Assembly: GCF_000614585.1 (NCBI RefSeq)
Contig: NZ_BAKX01000009.1
Location: 1 to 64,000, forward strand
DNA length: 64,000 nt
Direction of reading: 5' to 3'
Origin: Porphyromonas gingivicanis JCM 15907
GTDB taxonomy: Bacteria > Bacteroidota > Bacteroidia > Bacteroidales > Porphyromonadaceae
Under the pieces are notes generated by a model. It was not told where the DNA came from, searched no databases, and worked only from the letters and a program-made list of their open reading frames with translations. How positions within the stretch are numbered: the first letter of the stretch is position 1; each line of letters begins with the position of its first letter. Both the position numbers and the translations under genes were made by a program. Shown piece after piece: positions 9,271-18,874 of this stretch.

Positions 9271-9713
9271 ATCTGAAAGAAGAAATCTTAGCTCGCACCA
9301 ATCGAGGGTTAGAAGTTTTCTGCTTTTATATGCCGATTGACTTCGTGCCCAAACGTAACTTTAGAAATCCTCTGTACGACGATAGGCGTGCCTCCTGCAA
9401 TATATATTTGGATGCTAAAACGCAGTGTTACCGTATGAAAGACTTTGGTAATGATATGTATTCGGGAGACTGTTTTTGGTTTGCTGCTACTATTTTGGGA
9501 TTAGATGTAAAAACAGATTTTCGTAAGGTCTTGGAGTGTATTATTGAAGATCTACATTTGAATATCTCAGATGATAGTAGTGAAAGGAAGAGATATTTGC
9601 CACGTCCCTCTCCCCCTGTTATCAAGCCTAAGCGACCTATAACAAGCACAGAGCACCTCAAGCGATTCAAGTTATACGAACAAGCTTTTACAAATGAAGA
9701 ACTAAAATCCTGA
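9267..9713 (+). CDS. primase N-terminal part (split from the primase-helicase)
   Basis: The 148 residues resemble the CHC2-like N-terminal part of toprim primases of Bacteroidetes elements, with RMKDFGNDMYSGDCFWFAA, but no clear zinc-binding cysteines. The frame ends at TGA 9711-9713 and the next gene begins with ATG at 9714 in the same frame, so a single in-frame stop separates it from the toprim-helicase. Either one protein was cut by a nonsense change or two coupled polypeptides are made through TGAATG restart. Confidence 0.65.
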   Translation: MNLKEEILARTNRGLEVFCFYMPIDFVPKRNFRNPLYDDRRASCNIYLDAKTQCYRMKDFGNDMYSGDCFWFAATILGLDVKTDFRKVLECIIEDLHLNISDDSSERKRYLPRPSPPVIKPKRPITSTEHLKRFKLYEQAFTNEELKS

Positions 9714-11318
9714 ATGCGTTATGGCATCAACAATAAGACCCTTGAACGCTTCCATGTTCGCTCCTTGGCTCGTTATGAGTCCATTTCATCTCAAGGGAAG
9801 CCCTACTTCCTACAATCCTCTCTGGAGGAGCCGATGTTTGCCTATATATTGGGAGATTTTGTAAAACTCTATCGCCCCAAGAGTAAAGTACGCTTTCTTT
9901 ATGGAGGAGAGAAAACAGAGGATTATATTTTTGGATTTGAGCAGCTCCCCAGTAAGGGAGATGTACTCTTCATTACGGGAGGAGAGAAAGATGTACTCAC
10001 TCTTGCTGCTCATCATTTTCATGCTATTTGCTTTAACAGTGAAACGGCTCTTATTCCTGAGCCCACTATCGAAAGTTTACAACTCAGATTTCGACACATT
10101 ATCCTCCTTTATGACACGGATGAAACAGGACAAAGAGAAGCCGAACGCCAGGCAGAATTACTCTCTCATCGCAACGTGTTGAGCTTGACTCTACCTTTGG
10201 CAGGGAGCAAAAATGAGAAAGATATATCAGACTTTTTCGCTTCGGGTAAAACTGAGGCAGAGCTTAGAGCCCTGATAACTCATAGGCTATCGGAAATATA
10301 TACACAAACAATGATGATGCTACGTTCTTGTGAGATAGATTATGACAACCCGCCGGATGCTTCCAAAGCCATAGTGTCCGTAAAAGGTGTCCCCCTTGGA
10401 ACACAAGATAATCTTCTCTGTGTTACGGGAGGTGAGGGCACAGGGAAAAGCAATTATATCTCGGCTATTCTTTCCGGAGCCCTTGGCATAGAGCGTTTGA
10501 ATCCCGAACAAACCTTGGTCTTGGAGATTACAGCTAACCCCAAAGGTTTGGCTGTATTGCATTACGACACAGAACAATCGGAAGCTCAGCTGTATAAGAA
10601 TTTAGGCAAGACCTTACGAAGGGCTTCTTTATCAACTGTACCTGAATTTTATCACTCGTTATACCTTGCCTCCTTCTCTCGAAAAGATCGTCTCAAACTG
10701 ATTCGCGAGAGTATGGATTTGTTTCACCACAAACATGGAGGTATTCATCTGGTTGTAATTGATGGTATTGCAGATCTCATACGCTCGGCCAATGACGAAA
10801 GTGAGAGTATTGCCATAGTAGATGACCTCTATCGTTTAGCCGGGGTTTATAATACTTGCATTATTTGTGTGCTTCACTTCGTTCCCAATGGTATCAAACT
10901 CCGCGGTCATATCGGCTCAGAATTACAACGTAAGGCAGCTGGCATTTTATCTATTGAGAAAGATGATGACCCAGAATATTCGGTGGTAAAGGCTCTGAAG
11001 GTAAGAGATGGAAGTCCTTTGGATGTGCCGATGATACTTTTTGGCTGGGACAAGGATTTAGATATGCACGTTTATCGAGGGGAGAAATCAAAGGAGGAGA
11101 AGGAGAAGCGTAAGGCCGATGAACTTATTGCTGTTGTGCGAGAAGCGTTTAAGCATAGCCACAGACTTTCATATCAAGAACTCTGTGAGGTGCTGATGCG
11201 AGAGATGGAAATCAAGGAACGTACTGCCAAGAAGTATATTGCTTATATGAGGGAGCAGGAAATTCTGACTCAGGATACAAGTGGGTATTATCAAAGAGGA
11301 GAGTTATGTCGAATTTAG
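9714..11318 (+). CDS. toprim primase-helicase (RecA/DnaB-like ATPase)
   Basis: The 534-residue protein has a toprim domain (ITGGEKD about residue 87, LLYDTDETG about 130) that should support primer synthesis. A RecA-like ATPase follows, with Walker A GGEGTGKS about residue 238 and Walker [10 protein letters not shown] about 345. The C-terminal part is a winged helix. It probably primes and unwinds element DNA during replication or transfer. The start is fixed by the stop directly before it. It overlaps the next gene by 13 bases. See the previous entry for the in-frame TGA that separates its N-terminal domain. Confidence 0.8.
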   Translation: MRYGINNKTLERFHVRSLARYESISSQGKPYFLQSSLEEPMFAYILGDFVKLYRPKSKVRFLYGGEKTEDYIFGFEQLPSKGDVLFITGGEKDVLTLAAHHFHAICFNSETALIPEPTIESLQLRFRHIILLYDTDETGQREAERQAELLSHRNVLSLTLPLAGSKNEKDISDFFASGKTEAELRALITHRLSEIYTQTMMMLRSCEIDYDNPPDASKAIVSVKGVPLGTQDNLLCVTGGEGTGKSNYISAILSGALGIERLNPEQTLVLEITANPKGLAVLHYDTEQSEAQLYKNLGKTLRRASLSTVPEFYHSLYLASFSRKDRLKLIRESMDLFHHKHGGIHLVVIDGIADLIRSANDESESIAIVDDLYRLAGVYNTCIICVLHFVPNGIKLRGHIGSELQRKAAGILSIEKDDDPEYSVVKALKVRDGSPLDVPMILFGWDKDLDMHVYRGEKSKEEKEKRKADELIAVVREAFKHSHRLSYQELCEVLMREMEIKERTAKKYIAYMREQEILTQDTSGYYQRGELCRI

Positions 11319-11671
11319 AGAATCAAACCGAAGAACTCTGGCAAAAACGCTTGTTTGAACGTATTTTATCTCTGGAAGAAAAAGTCGACCATCTGCTCGT
11401 TCTACAAGAGCAATGGGTCGACACAAAGATTCACCCTCCCTTAAAGCCCGAGTATCTTGACATTATCGATGTATCTAAACTTCTTAAAGTGGAACAGAAG
11501 ACTGTCTACAACTGGGTTTGGTCTGGTAAAATACCCTATCTTAAGGCTAATGGACGATTACTCTTTAAGCGAAATGAGATTGATGAGATGCTAGAAAACG
11601 ATAGAATATTGGGGAAGATGTTGCAACAAATAGAATATCAGAAGTTTGCATGCTCGGACTTAATTGTCTAA
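11306..11671 (+). CDS. excisionase-family DNA-binding protein
   Basis: The protein has 121 residues: an N-terminal helix ([20 protein letters not shown]) and a helix-turn-helix [20 protein letters not shown], followed by a wing [17 protein letters not shown]. This is the usual form of Xis-like proteins of Bacteroidetes mobile elements. It closes the replication operon and overlaps the primase-helicase by 13 bases. A strong inverted repeat begins at its stop codon. Confidence 0.75.
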   Translation: MSNLENQTEELWQKRLFERILSLEEKVDHLLVLQEQWVDTKIHPPLKPEYLDIIDVSKLLKVEQKTVYNWVWSGKIPYLKANGRLLFKRNEIDEMLENDRILGKMLQQIEYQKFACSDLIV

Positions 11672-11711
11672 ATTTGCAAATGGGGACGAAAAGTGTCCCT
11701 ATTTGCAAATT
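11671..11711. promoter_or_regulatory. 17-bp inverted repeat ahead of the AbiE operon
   Basis: Arms 11671-11687 and 11695-11711 pair over 17 bp with one mismatch around a 7-nt loop. It lies 10 bases before the AbiEi frame and directly after the upstream stop. AbiEi antitoxins are known to bind inverted repeats to repress their own operon, so this is a likely operator. It could also act as a terminator, but no T run follows. Confidence 0.6.
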
Positions 11712-11721
11712 TGAACAATAG

Positions 11722-12510
11722 GTGGATTGCCTGAAGATGGTTTACGGAACTTTTATTGAAAGTGTGCTTGCAGAGGGACGACTAACATTCTCTCGCGAGG
11801 AACTAATTAGTCGTGGAGTATCTCCTGAGTTAGTAAAGAGAACTATCTCTAGATATACTCAGCTGGGTAAACTATATTCTATCAGACAAGGTTTTTATGC
11901 AATTGTTACTCCAGAGTTTAGTACTCAGAATAGAGTACCAGAGGTGTTATTCATTGATGACTTAATGAAATATCTACATACTCCCTACTATGTTTCTCTA
12001 TTATCTGCCGCAGCTTTACATGGTGCCGGTCATCAACAACCAATGAGTTTCTTTGTAACACAATCAGGCACAAAAATTAGGAATATTGAGACAGGAAAGC
12101 ATTTGATAGATTTTACTTTATCCCAACATTGGGAAAGTGAGTCCGTTATGTCATTAAAAACAAGAACGGGATATATCCAAGTTTCCACACCAGAAGCAAC
12201 AATCTTCGATTTGGTTATATCTCAAAAGAAAATCGGTTTAGGGAGAAGTATTGAGGTTATTCAAGAACTGACTGATATTATACAAAAGTCTAAAATGAGA
12301 TCACTAGTTCGTTTCTACCCTGTTGCGATACGACAAAGAGTAGGGTACATCTTGGACTTCATTGGTGTAGATTCAACAATAATAGAATCTTCTCTAAAAT
12401 CTGAAATCCTACATAAGGTGCCTTTTTCTCTGTCTAAACCAAGAGTTGGTACAGCTGACGAAAAGTGGAAGGTTATAATGAATGAGACAATAACAACGGA
12501 TATCCTATGA
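11722..12510 (+). CDS. abiEi: AbiEi-type antitoxin (type IV toxin-antitoxin)
   Basis: The 262-residue protein has the AbiEi layout: an N-terminal winged helix (EELISRGVSPELVKRTISRY, then LYSIRQGFYAIV) and a conserved YVSLLSAAALHGA segment, followed by the C-terminal domain with STPEATIFDLV. Such proteins repress their own operon and neutralise the AbiEii nucleotidyltransferase. The start may be the codon at 11722 or the ATG at 11737. Its stop overlaps the toxin ATG (ATGA at 12507-12510), the usual coupled arrangement. Confidence 0.85.
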   Translation: MDCLKMVYGTFIESVLAEGRLTFSREELISRGVSPELVKRTISRYTQLGKLYSIRQGFYAIVTPEFSTQNRVPEVLFIDDLMKYLHTPYYVSLLSAAALHGAGHQQPMSFFVTQSGTKIRNIETGKHLIDFTLSQHWESESVMSLKTRTGYIQVSTPEATIFDLVISQKKIGLGRSIEVIQELTDIIQKSKMRSLVRFYPVAIRQRVGYILDFIGVDSTIIESSLKSEILHKVPFSLSKPRVGTADEKWKVIMNETITTDIL

Positions 12511-13297
12511 TTCCTCAAAGATATATTATAGAGTGGCGACATATAGCTCCGTGGACAAATGATGCCAGGTAGAGCAGGATTTGGTAATTAGTCGAGCTTT
12601 AGTTGAGATGTTTCAATCTGAGCTGTTGCGCAATGCTTTGGCTTTCCGAGGAGGAACAGCCTTGCATAAGCTATTTATTGCTCCCCAAGTGAGATACTCT
12701 GAGGACATTGATTTAGTTCAAATCTCATCAGAGCCCATAAAGCCAATCCTTATGGAAATCCGTAAGCGGTTAGCATTCTTAGGGACAAAACGTGTCGTTA
12801 AGCAACACATTCATAACAACACGATATTGTATCGATTTGAATCAGAGATGCCTCCTATTGTCAATCTCAGACTTAAAATAGAAATCAATACACGAGAGCA
12901 CTTCAGTGTTCTGGGACTACAAGACTTCCCTTTTCGTGTTGAGAATTCATGGTTTTCAGGAGAGACCACCATCAATACATACAAATTAGAAGAGTTATTA
13001 GGAACAAAGTTGCGTGCATTGTATCAACGTCGCAAAGGTCGAGATCTCTTTGATTTGTATTGGTCTCTCAAGCAAGGAAATGTTGATTTAGAACAAGTAT
13101 TGGCTTGTTACCAAAAGTATATGGAGTTTGTCGTAGACAAAGTCCCTTCTAAAAAACAGTTCTTAGCGAATATGGAAGATAAGATGCAGGACGAGGAGTT
13201 CCTCTCAGATATGAGAGCTATTATTCGTCCAGGGATAAATTACTCTCCGCAGGAGGCTTGGACACTGGTAAAAGAGAAACTAGTTGATTTGTTATAA
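12507..13297 (+). pseudogene. abiEii: AbiEii-type toxin nucleotidyltransferase, frameshifted near the start
   Basis: The start at 12507 gives the canonical IPQRYIIEW opening, but the frame ends at a TAG after 21 codons. The rest of the toxin is in another frame: QVEQDLVISRAL, then the nucleotidyltransferase motif FRGGTALHKL with SEDIDLV, and YKLEELLGTKLRAL with RKGRDLFDLYW. One C is missing around 12564-12566 (GCCCAG expected, GCCAG found). The catalytic core survives and could restart at the TTG at 12581 without about 25 N-terminal residues. The toxin is therefore probably off while the antitoxin is intact. Confidence 0.8.
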
Positions 13298-13325
13298 TGA
13301 ATCTTGGCACAATCATTAGTAAAAC

Positions 13326-13365
13326 AAATTGTGGCAAGCCTTTACTATTAGGCTTGCCACAATTT
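13326..13365. terminator. terminator between AbiE operon and helicase remnant
   Basis: A perfect 15-bp stem (13326-13340 with 13351-13365) with a 10-nt loop is followed by a T-rich stretch TTATTTTTATATTTT. It ends the AbiE operon and could also act on the minus-strand helicase remnant. Confidence 0.85.
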
Positions 13366-13470
13366 ATTTTTATATTTTCCACTTGGGCTTAGAGATTACC
13401 ACACGACTCATGATGCCCGGGTTTTCTGGCTCGCTCTTCTTAGGAGCATGCATAGAGGACTGCGGCGTTG

Positions 13471-14805
13471 TCATGTGTTGGGCAAAGTGTGAGTAGACTC
13501 TTGCGTTGCCCCTTGAGAGGTCGTGTTTTGTACTCCTCCTTGTCCTTGCCTCTTCTTCTCTCCATCTTTGATTTCTTCCTTCTCAGGCTCAGGCGGAGCA
13601 AGCTCTAAGGCAATTTTTCGGTCGAGTTCGGCAGCTTGTCCTTTGAGCAAACGCAGTTCGTTCTCCTTCTTCCACGATCCATTGGCAATTGTCGTGTACA
13701 CCCCAATATCTGCCGTCGCCTTGGCAAGTTCCTTCTCATGTGTCTCAATGACCTTAGGGATACGTTCGAGGGCATTGACAAAGTTAGCACAGGCAAGTTT
13801 AGGATCACTGGCGAGCTTACCATTGTTATAGGTGTAATAGATACCTTCCTGCCCTTTGACAAAAAATCGATTGGACGACATCTGAAAGAGGTCTTTCATG
13901 GAGCTTTCTGTCTTTACCATGATAGAGAAACCGTAAATCTCTCCGATTTTGTGGTGTTCACCGTTGGTGCGGGCTTTCTCTTCAATCTCCCGCAAGCGTG
14001 CTACCATCGTCTTGATGTCGGCACCCTCTTCTATGCCTTTGAGGACAAGTTTATTGATGGGATTGCCTTCTTCATCACGCTGTACTCGGCTCTCAAATGT
14101 CACCATATCGGCTTTTGCCTCTTCAACACGCCCCGTGTGATACTCCACTGAGTGCTGCATCTCAGCCAATTTACCGCTGGCGGCATCACGCTCTTTGAGA
14201 AAGGTCTTACGCTCTGACTCAAGAGCTGTTATCTTCTTATCAAGCTTGGCTTTCTCCAAAAGGTCTGTATTACCCGAGAGTACGGCCACATATTCCGAGA
14301 AGTTCATACCGCTATCCTCGTCCATAGAACCCTCGTCAATCGTACGAGAGCCGAGCGTATTTGTCTTGAGCTGATTGATGAAGAGCTGCTTGTTGTGCAG
14401 GAGATTGAACTTATAGCTATCTAATGAACGCTCAACGGCATAGATAATGACATCAACCTTATTGTCGGCAAACTCTTTGGCCACAAGGTTCCCCTTACGG
14501 ATAGCCCGTCCGTTGCGCTGCTCAAGGTCTGAAGGACGCCAAGGCGTATCGAGATGATGAATCGCTACCGCTCGCTGTTGGGCATTAACTCCCGTTCCAA
14601 GCATTTCGGTGGACCCGAACAGGATGCGTATACTTCCCTTATTCATACCCTCAATTACTACTTTTTTAGTCTTCTCATTTTTGCATTCTTGAATGAAACG
14701 GATCTCTGATGAGGGTATGCCATAGTCTTCAGTGAGCTTACGCTTGATTTCGGAATAAAAGTTCTGCTCGGAGTTAATTGCCTGAAATTCAATGCAATTT
14801 TGCAT
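13471..14805 (-). pseudogene. 3' part of a large SNF2-type helicase gene of a conjugative transposon
   Basis: The 444-residue frame is the C-terminal part of the very large methylase/helicase proteins of Bacteroides conjugative transposons. It carries helicase motifs V-VI (STEMLGTGVNAQ and DLEQRNGRAIRKGN) and then the coiled-coil tail. The helicase sequence begins at FYSEIKRKLTEDYG (plus-strand position about 14770). The first about 15 codons (QNCIEFQAINSEQN) come from the inserted element. The preceding codons of the helicase are at 24401-24630. The gene was therefore split by a roughly 9.7-kb insertion. Confidence 0.8.
14755..14790. other. inner attachment junction of the inserted mobilizable element
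   Basis: Here helicase sequence (YSEIKRKL side) meets element sequence. Read on the minus strand it has TATTCCGAAATC; the partner junction at 24400-24432 has TATTCGGAGATT. Both encode YSEI and differ only at third codon positions. The match extends with ExNxYSEI upstream and GCGTAA downstream. This marks the site-specific insertion. Confidence 0.65.
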
Positions 14806-14874
14806 TATTTGGCTTGTATGGGTAACGATTTAGAAATGAGCGGAGTGCATTGAGGTACATTGTTTTGAATAGCC

Positions 14875-14936
14875 AAAGAACGCTCACTATTTCACTTGCA
14901 AAGGTACATATTTGCGAGGGAAAGTGAGCGTTCTTT
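14875..14936 (-). promoter_or_regulatory. inverted repeat with leftward -7 box
   Basis: Arms 14875-14902 and 14911-14936 are inverted copies with 13 perfect outer bases (AAAGAACGCTCAC) and a less perfect inner part. In the loop region the minus strand reads TACCTTTG, a Bacteroidetes -7 box pointing into the helicase remnant. It may be an element end, an operator or an outward promoter. Confidence 0.5.
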
Positions 14937-15008
14937 CTTGAATTTCTTCTTAAAAAGTTTTTATGGGACAGAAACACAACGATGAAAGGAAAAAGCGTGT
15001 CTATTCAA

Positions 15009-16265
15009 TTACAGCCGTTGCGAGCGGTTGCGATTGATGAGTTGTTTCCATTTCTGCTCGCACCAATCAGTTATGGGAAGCCCGTTGATGGTGAGGAGCG
15101 GTCGTTTCTTCTCATCCTTGATGATACAGATTTCGCTATCCTCTTCCGTAAACTCTCTCTTGTACAGCCCCGAATAGGTTTTAGCCGTTCCTCGCTGGGG
15201 AGTTTCCGTGCGATACATCTCCGCTATCCTGTCGTCAGAGAAACCCATCTTTCGGAGCATCAGACGGATATTCAAAAGCTGGTAGAAACCACTGAAGAAG
15301 CGTTTTATCCAATTCCGCTCTTCCTCGTAAACTTGCACAGTCTCTTTCAATTCGGCAATGGCTCTGTCCCTTCCCTTGACCGTGTCTTGCAAGAGAACGA
15401 TCTCCTTTCGGATTTCATTCTTCTCCTTTTCTGAAAGATACTGCTGCCGTTCGGCTTCCTGCTCTAAGTCTTCTATGCGTTTCTCTGCCTTGTCGAGTTC
15501 GGAGTTGCCAAAGAGGGAGTACAGCGTGCCTTTCATACGGAGCTTGCCTGCCTGCTTCTCCAGCTCCTTTATCTTGGCTGTGAGTTCTGCTTCTTGGACT
15601 TTCTTCTCTTTCGTGGATTTGAGAATTTCATTGTAATACTCCATCGTAGTGCGGTGCTTGGCTTCCGAGCCGTGCACTCCCCGTTCCAATCCGAACCGTT
15701 GCACTCGCTTGGCATAGTCCGTCTGATACTGCTCCAGTTTCTTGGGCGTAAGCACATCATCGGCACAAAGTCGGACTTTGTTCTTCTTCGTCTTGTACTT
15801 CCGCTTCCCATTCTCGGCTTCCTCTTTGGCTTTCCGTCTTTCACCCGTGACAATCGGAACGACTGTGGCGTGAATATGGGGAGTATCCTCGTCTGCGTGC
15901 AGAGTGGCAACGACTACGTTGTCCGCCCCAAAAGTGGAACGAAGCCAATCCATCGATTCATCACACCATTCGTACAGGCGTCCTTCCTGCTCTATACGAG
16001 CCATATCCTCCAGTGAACTCGACAGGATAAAGCGCAGGGCTTTGACTTGGTTCTTTGCAACCTTTCGGTAGATACCGGCCGTGGCGATACGATGCTCTAT
16101 CGCTTCGCTACGGTTGGTCACATTTGCAGGGAATTGCACCAATTCCCTGTTCAGGTGTGTGCGAGAAGGATCGACGTTACTCGGGGTATATGTCCGTGCT
16201 ATATGAGCGGTATTTCCCGAGTCGTTGCTTCTCGCCTTGTCTATATGTAATACGGCGTAGCCCAT
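15009..16265 (-). CDS. MobV-type relaxase (Pre/Mob family)
   Basis: The 418-residue protein starts MGYAVLHIDKA and carries the MobV catalytic metal-binding motif HADEDTPHIHATVVPI (about residues 121-136) and the N-terminal NRE-like segment (HLNRELV). It should nick the element oriT on one strand and lead it into a recipient using transfer functions supplied in trans. The C-terminal half is a coiled coil, as in the family. It is the last gene of a leftward pair with the primase at 16595. The nearby region 16266-16594 is the likely oriT. Confidence 0.85.
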   Translation of the reverse strand: MGYAVLHIDKARSNDSGNTAHIARTYTPSNVDPSRTHLNRELVQFPANVTNRSEAIEHRIATAGIYRKVAKNQVKALRFILSSSLEDMARIEQEGRLYEWCDESMDWLRSTFGADNVVVATLHADEDTPHIHATVVPIVTGERRKAKEEAENGKRKYKTKKNKVRLCADDVLTPKKLEQYQTDYAKRVQRFGLERGVHGSEAKHRTTMEYYNEILKSTKEKKVQEAELTAKIKELEKQAGKLRMKGTLYSLFGNSELDKAEKRIEDLEQEAERQQYLSEKEKNEIRKEIVLLQDTVKGRDRAIAELKETVQVYEEERNWIKRFFSGFYQLLNIRLMLRKMGFSDDRIAEMYRTETPQRGTAKTYSGLYKREFTEEDSEICIIKDEKKRPLLTINGLPITDWCEQKWKQLINRNRSQRL

Positions 16266-16594
16266 TGTTTGAAGATTGATTTAGGGGTATCCAAAGGGGC
16301 GAAGTCCCTTGGCTCAGGAGGGTATTTTTAGCGATAACGGAGTGCAGCGTGAAGAAAATACCCTAATGAGCTATGGCATTTCTTGAAATGACCTTTCCGC
16401 AGCATCTCTTTCACTTTCGTTACCTGCTGCATTCTGTGAATGCCTGCACGCTTTGTTTCTAAGTTGGCTCTGCAAACTTGCGGTTCTGAGGAACTGCCGT
16501 AGCTATCGAAACAAAGCCGTTTATTCGCATACATTTTATTTCCTGCATCTTTGAATACCTGATGATAGAATAATGTTGTTTGCTCTGTTTTGCC
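16266..16594. other. spacer between primase and relaxase, probable oriT region
   Basis: About 330 bases upstream of the relaxase start. A minus-strand frame of 68 residues (16328-16534) has no recognisable family and I do not call it. MobV elements usually place oriT immediately upstream of mob, which fits this position. Only short imperfect hairpins are visible (for example GGGGCGAAGTCCC near 16297), and the nick site cannot be assigned. Confidence 0.4.
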
Positions 16595-17524
16595 TTATCG
16601 TCCAAGTCCTCGTTTACGAGGTGGTATCACCTGTTTTTGCCCTGTTCTTTGGGCGACGTGGTACTCATTGAGGTCTTTGTATCGAGCATAGTGTCGGCTC
16701 ATATCCTCCACGTTGATACCTGCCGATTGGATAACTTGAAGAGCCTGTCGTCCTGCTTGGTCGTTGTCGAAGAAAGCCCGAACGGAATCGATACCTTTCT
16801 CGTGGAGGTAGGCGATGGCTCTATGGATATTGCTCACGGAGTTCAGAACGATGGAAGGCGAAATGGGTTCTTCCCTTTTCATCGTGAGATGGGAAAGAAA
16901 GTCCATAAAGCCCTCGAAGAGACAGGGCGTTTCAGAAGTACTCTCTTGAATGAGGCTTATATCCTTTGGTGCTATTGTGCCTTTGAACTTCTTGTCATCT
17001 CGGAGTTCGTACCCTCCTGCACGATTGGCAAAGCCGATGGCGGAGTATTCACGTCCTCCTACTTCGTAGCGAACGTGACGGAGATAAGGGCTTGCCGTGA
17101 CAAGGTCTATCCCCCGTACCTCTCGGAGATAGCTTTGTAGAGGCAGGGGTAATTCTTCGCTGATGGAGAGAATGCTCCTTGTACTTGTAGAATTGGTCGT
17201 GAAAGCGGTTGTTTCACGATGAAAGGACGAGGAAATAAAACATTCCTCTTTACCTTCGGCAAGATGTGCCATTGCTTCGTAGGCATTGCATCCTTGCATC
17301 CGCACCACGAGGTCGATGATGCTTCCGCCTTGGCTTGTCCCATAGTCGTGCCACAAGTTTTGCCGAAAGTCCACTTTCAAGCTGGCGTTGGGGTCTTCTC
17401 GGTAGGGGGCGTGATAGAGGGCGTATCCGTTGTAACGCTTGGCAGGCTCGATACCGCAGGCGTGCAGATAGTCGGCTATCGGTATTGCCTTGATAGTGGG
17501 GAGGTCGTAATATCTTGATTTCAT
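16595..17524 (-). CDS. toprim-domain primase of a mobilizable element
   Basis: The 309-residue protein has a CHC2-like N-terminal domain (NGYALYHAPYREDPNASLKV, then LWHDYGTSQGGSIIDLV) without the zinc cysteines. A toprim domain follows, with FEGFMDFL (about 201) and FFDNDQAG (about 253). Such primases make primers for lagging-strand synthesis of transferred DNA. The gene precedes the MobV relaxase on the same strand, as in NBU-type and related mobilizable transposons. Start: ATG at 17524, ahead of a divergent spacer. Confidence 0.85.
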   Translation of the reverse strand: MKSRYYDLPTIKAIPIADYLHACGIEPAKRYNGYALYHAPYREDPNASLKVDFRQNLWHDYGTSQGGSIIDLVVRMQGCNAYEAMAHLAEGKEECFISSSFHRETTAFTTNSTSTRSILSISEELPLPLQSYLREVRGIDLVTASPYLRHVRYEVGGREYSAIGFANRAGGYELRDDKKFKGTIAPKDISLIQESTSETPCLFEGFMDFLSHLTMKREEPISPSIVLNSVSNIHRAIAYLHEKGIDSVRAFFDNDQAGRQALQVIQSAGINVEDMSRHYARYKDLNEYHVAQRTGQKQVIPPRKRGLGR

Positions 17525-18215
17525 AAGTTGATTCGATGATTATTGTGTGAATAAAAAGTGGATTCAAACGGTGAAAGGGAAAGGCTGTCGACTCATGGAG
17601 GACGAGCCTTGTCGCACTTCTCGGTAGAGAAATAGCAAAAAGCCATTCCTCGCTTTTTCTCTTTCACTGTATATCTCCTTTCACAGTGAAAGAAGAAAGT
17701 ATCTATGGCATTTTTCGTTTGCTTGTTTCTTTTCATTGTTCGTACTTCTTCTGTTTGCTTGATTTTGGACTTTCACCCGAAAAAGGATGCTGAAACCAAG
17801 TTAGAAAGCCGAACCTATACCGCCAAGGTTTACGAGGCTGTTGCTTCGAGGTACAGAAGAATGCTCCGAAAATGGACGGCACAAACGGGAAAAATTGGGA
17901 CAAAAACGCTCAAAAGAAGAGAACCAAAAGTAGGACGGCTCGGAAAGCGACTTCTTCGGATTGCCAAAGCCTGCATACTTTTTCTTCGAGGGAGAAAGGA
18001 GCGTCTGTTTTCACTGATAAGAGAGCCACTTCATACCGTATCGAAGCCACAAGTACGCACTTAGAGATAAGTGGGTGAATTAGGCAATTCATGCTTGTAT
18101 ATTTGCCTGCGACTTCCTTGTATTTCCCTTGATTTCATCAGGTCTGGTAACAAGGATTTCGCCTGCGTACATTTGCATCCAACGAAGTAGAAATGACAAT
18201 TAAAACGATATTGAT
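17525..18215. promoter_or_regulatory. divergent control region with 11-bp inverted repeat
   Basis: About 690 bases lie between the leftward primase-mob pair and the rightward HTH genes. A perfect 11-bp inverted repeat (17660-17670 with 17683-17693, arm TCTTTCACTGT) is a likely operator for one of the HTH proteins. A 119-residue plus-strand frame (17705-18064) is very basic and without a family match, and I leave it uncalled. Nothing else stands out. Confidence 0.5.
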
Positions 18216-18494
18216 ATGAGATTTACCGCTATCGACACCTCCGCTTGGGAGGAACTAAAAAAGAGCATCGAAGAGTTGGCTCTTTGTATGAGAGAACAAT
18301 TCGGCACGAAGCCCGAAGTCCTCGACCTGTTGCACAACGGGGACGTTTGCCGAATCCTGAACATCAGCAAACGAACGCTCCAGCATTATCGGGATACTTC
18401 CGTATTGCCCTTCATTCAAATCGGGCATAAGTGCTACTACAAACGAGAGGATGTGGAAGCACTCCTCGAAAAGTCGAACCGAAAAATACAATGA
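18216..18494 (+). CDS. helix-turn-helix excisionase-type protein 1
   Basis: The protein has 92 residues: a leading helix (AWEELKKSIEELALCMRE) and a DNA-binding domain DVCRILNISKRTLQHYRDT, with the wing HKCYYKREDVEALLE. It belongs to the paired small HTH proteins common in Bacteroidales mobilizable elements, where they act as excision factors or repressors. Its stop overlaps the ATG of the next HTH gene (ATGA, 18491-18494). Confidence 0.8.
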   Translation: MRFTAIDTSAWEELKKSIEELALCMREQFGTKPEVLDLLHNGDVCRILNISKRTLQHYRDTSVLPFIQIGHKCYYKREDVEALLEKSNRKIQ

Positions 18495-18784
18495 CTATGG
18501 AACACGAAATCATAAATAAAGAAACGCCCGAAATAAAACAACTCATCTCAGGCATTAAGGAAGTAAGCAAACGCCTTCGGGAGATTGCCCAAACGCACCG
18601 TCCGCTCTTCGGGGGAGAAATCTATCTCACGGGGCGAGAGGTCTGCGAACGGCTTTTCATCAGCCCCCGCACCTTACAGGACTATCGGGACAAGGGCATT
18701 ATCCCCTACACCCAAATCGCAGGGAAAATCCTCTATCGACTATCCGACATCAATCGACTGCTACAAGAGAACTATCGGAAATAA
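18491..18784 (+). CDS. helix-turn-helix excisionase-type protein 2
   Basis: Starting at the coupled ATG (18491) the protein has 97 residues. It has a helix (IKQLISGIKEVSKRLREI) and then a HTH (REVCERLFISPRTLQDYRDK) with the wing AGKILYRLSDINRLL. It is a paralogue of the preceding gene with the same layout. The open frame extends further upstream (18431), but the overlap start is preferred because of the ATGA coupling. Confidence 0.8.
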   Translation: MTMEHEIINKETPEIKQLISGIKEVSKRLREIAQTHRPLFGGEIYLTGREVCERLFISPRTLQDYRDKGIIPYTQIAGKILYRLSDINRLLQENYRK

Positions 18785-18841
18785 AGCATTTGTAAGAGAT
18801 ATTTTCTTACTGTTCTATTCGTCTTTCTCGCTATGAATGAG

Positions 18842-18849
18842 TAACTTTG
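18842..18849 (+). promoter_or_regulatory. -7 promoter box of the cargo operon
   Basis: TAACTTTG matches the Bacteroidetes -7 consensus TAnnTTTG and lies 26 bases before the VOC gene. A TTTG-type -33 element is not clear. Confidence 0.65.
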
Positions 18850-18874
18850 TGGCGGATTAAATAATGTACAACTT

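Noticed and set aside
14982..16016. Plus-strand frames opposite the MobV relaxase
   Set aside because: Antisense shadows of a well-supported relaxase gene.
16328..16534. 68-codon minus-strand frame upstream of the relaxase
   Set aside because: No family and no coding signal; position better explained as an oriT region.
17705..18064. 119-codon very basic plus-strand frame
   Set aside because: Lies in a control region and shows no recognisable domain.
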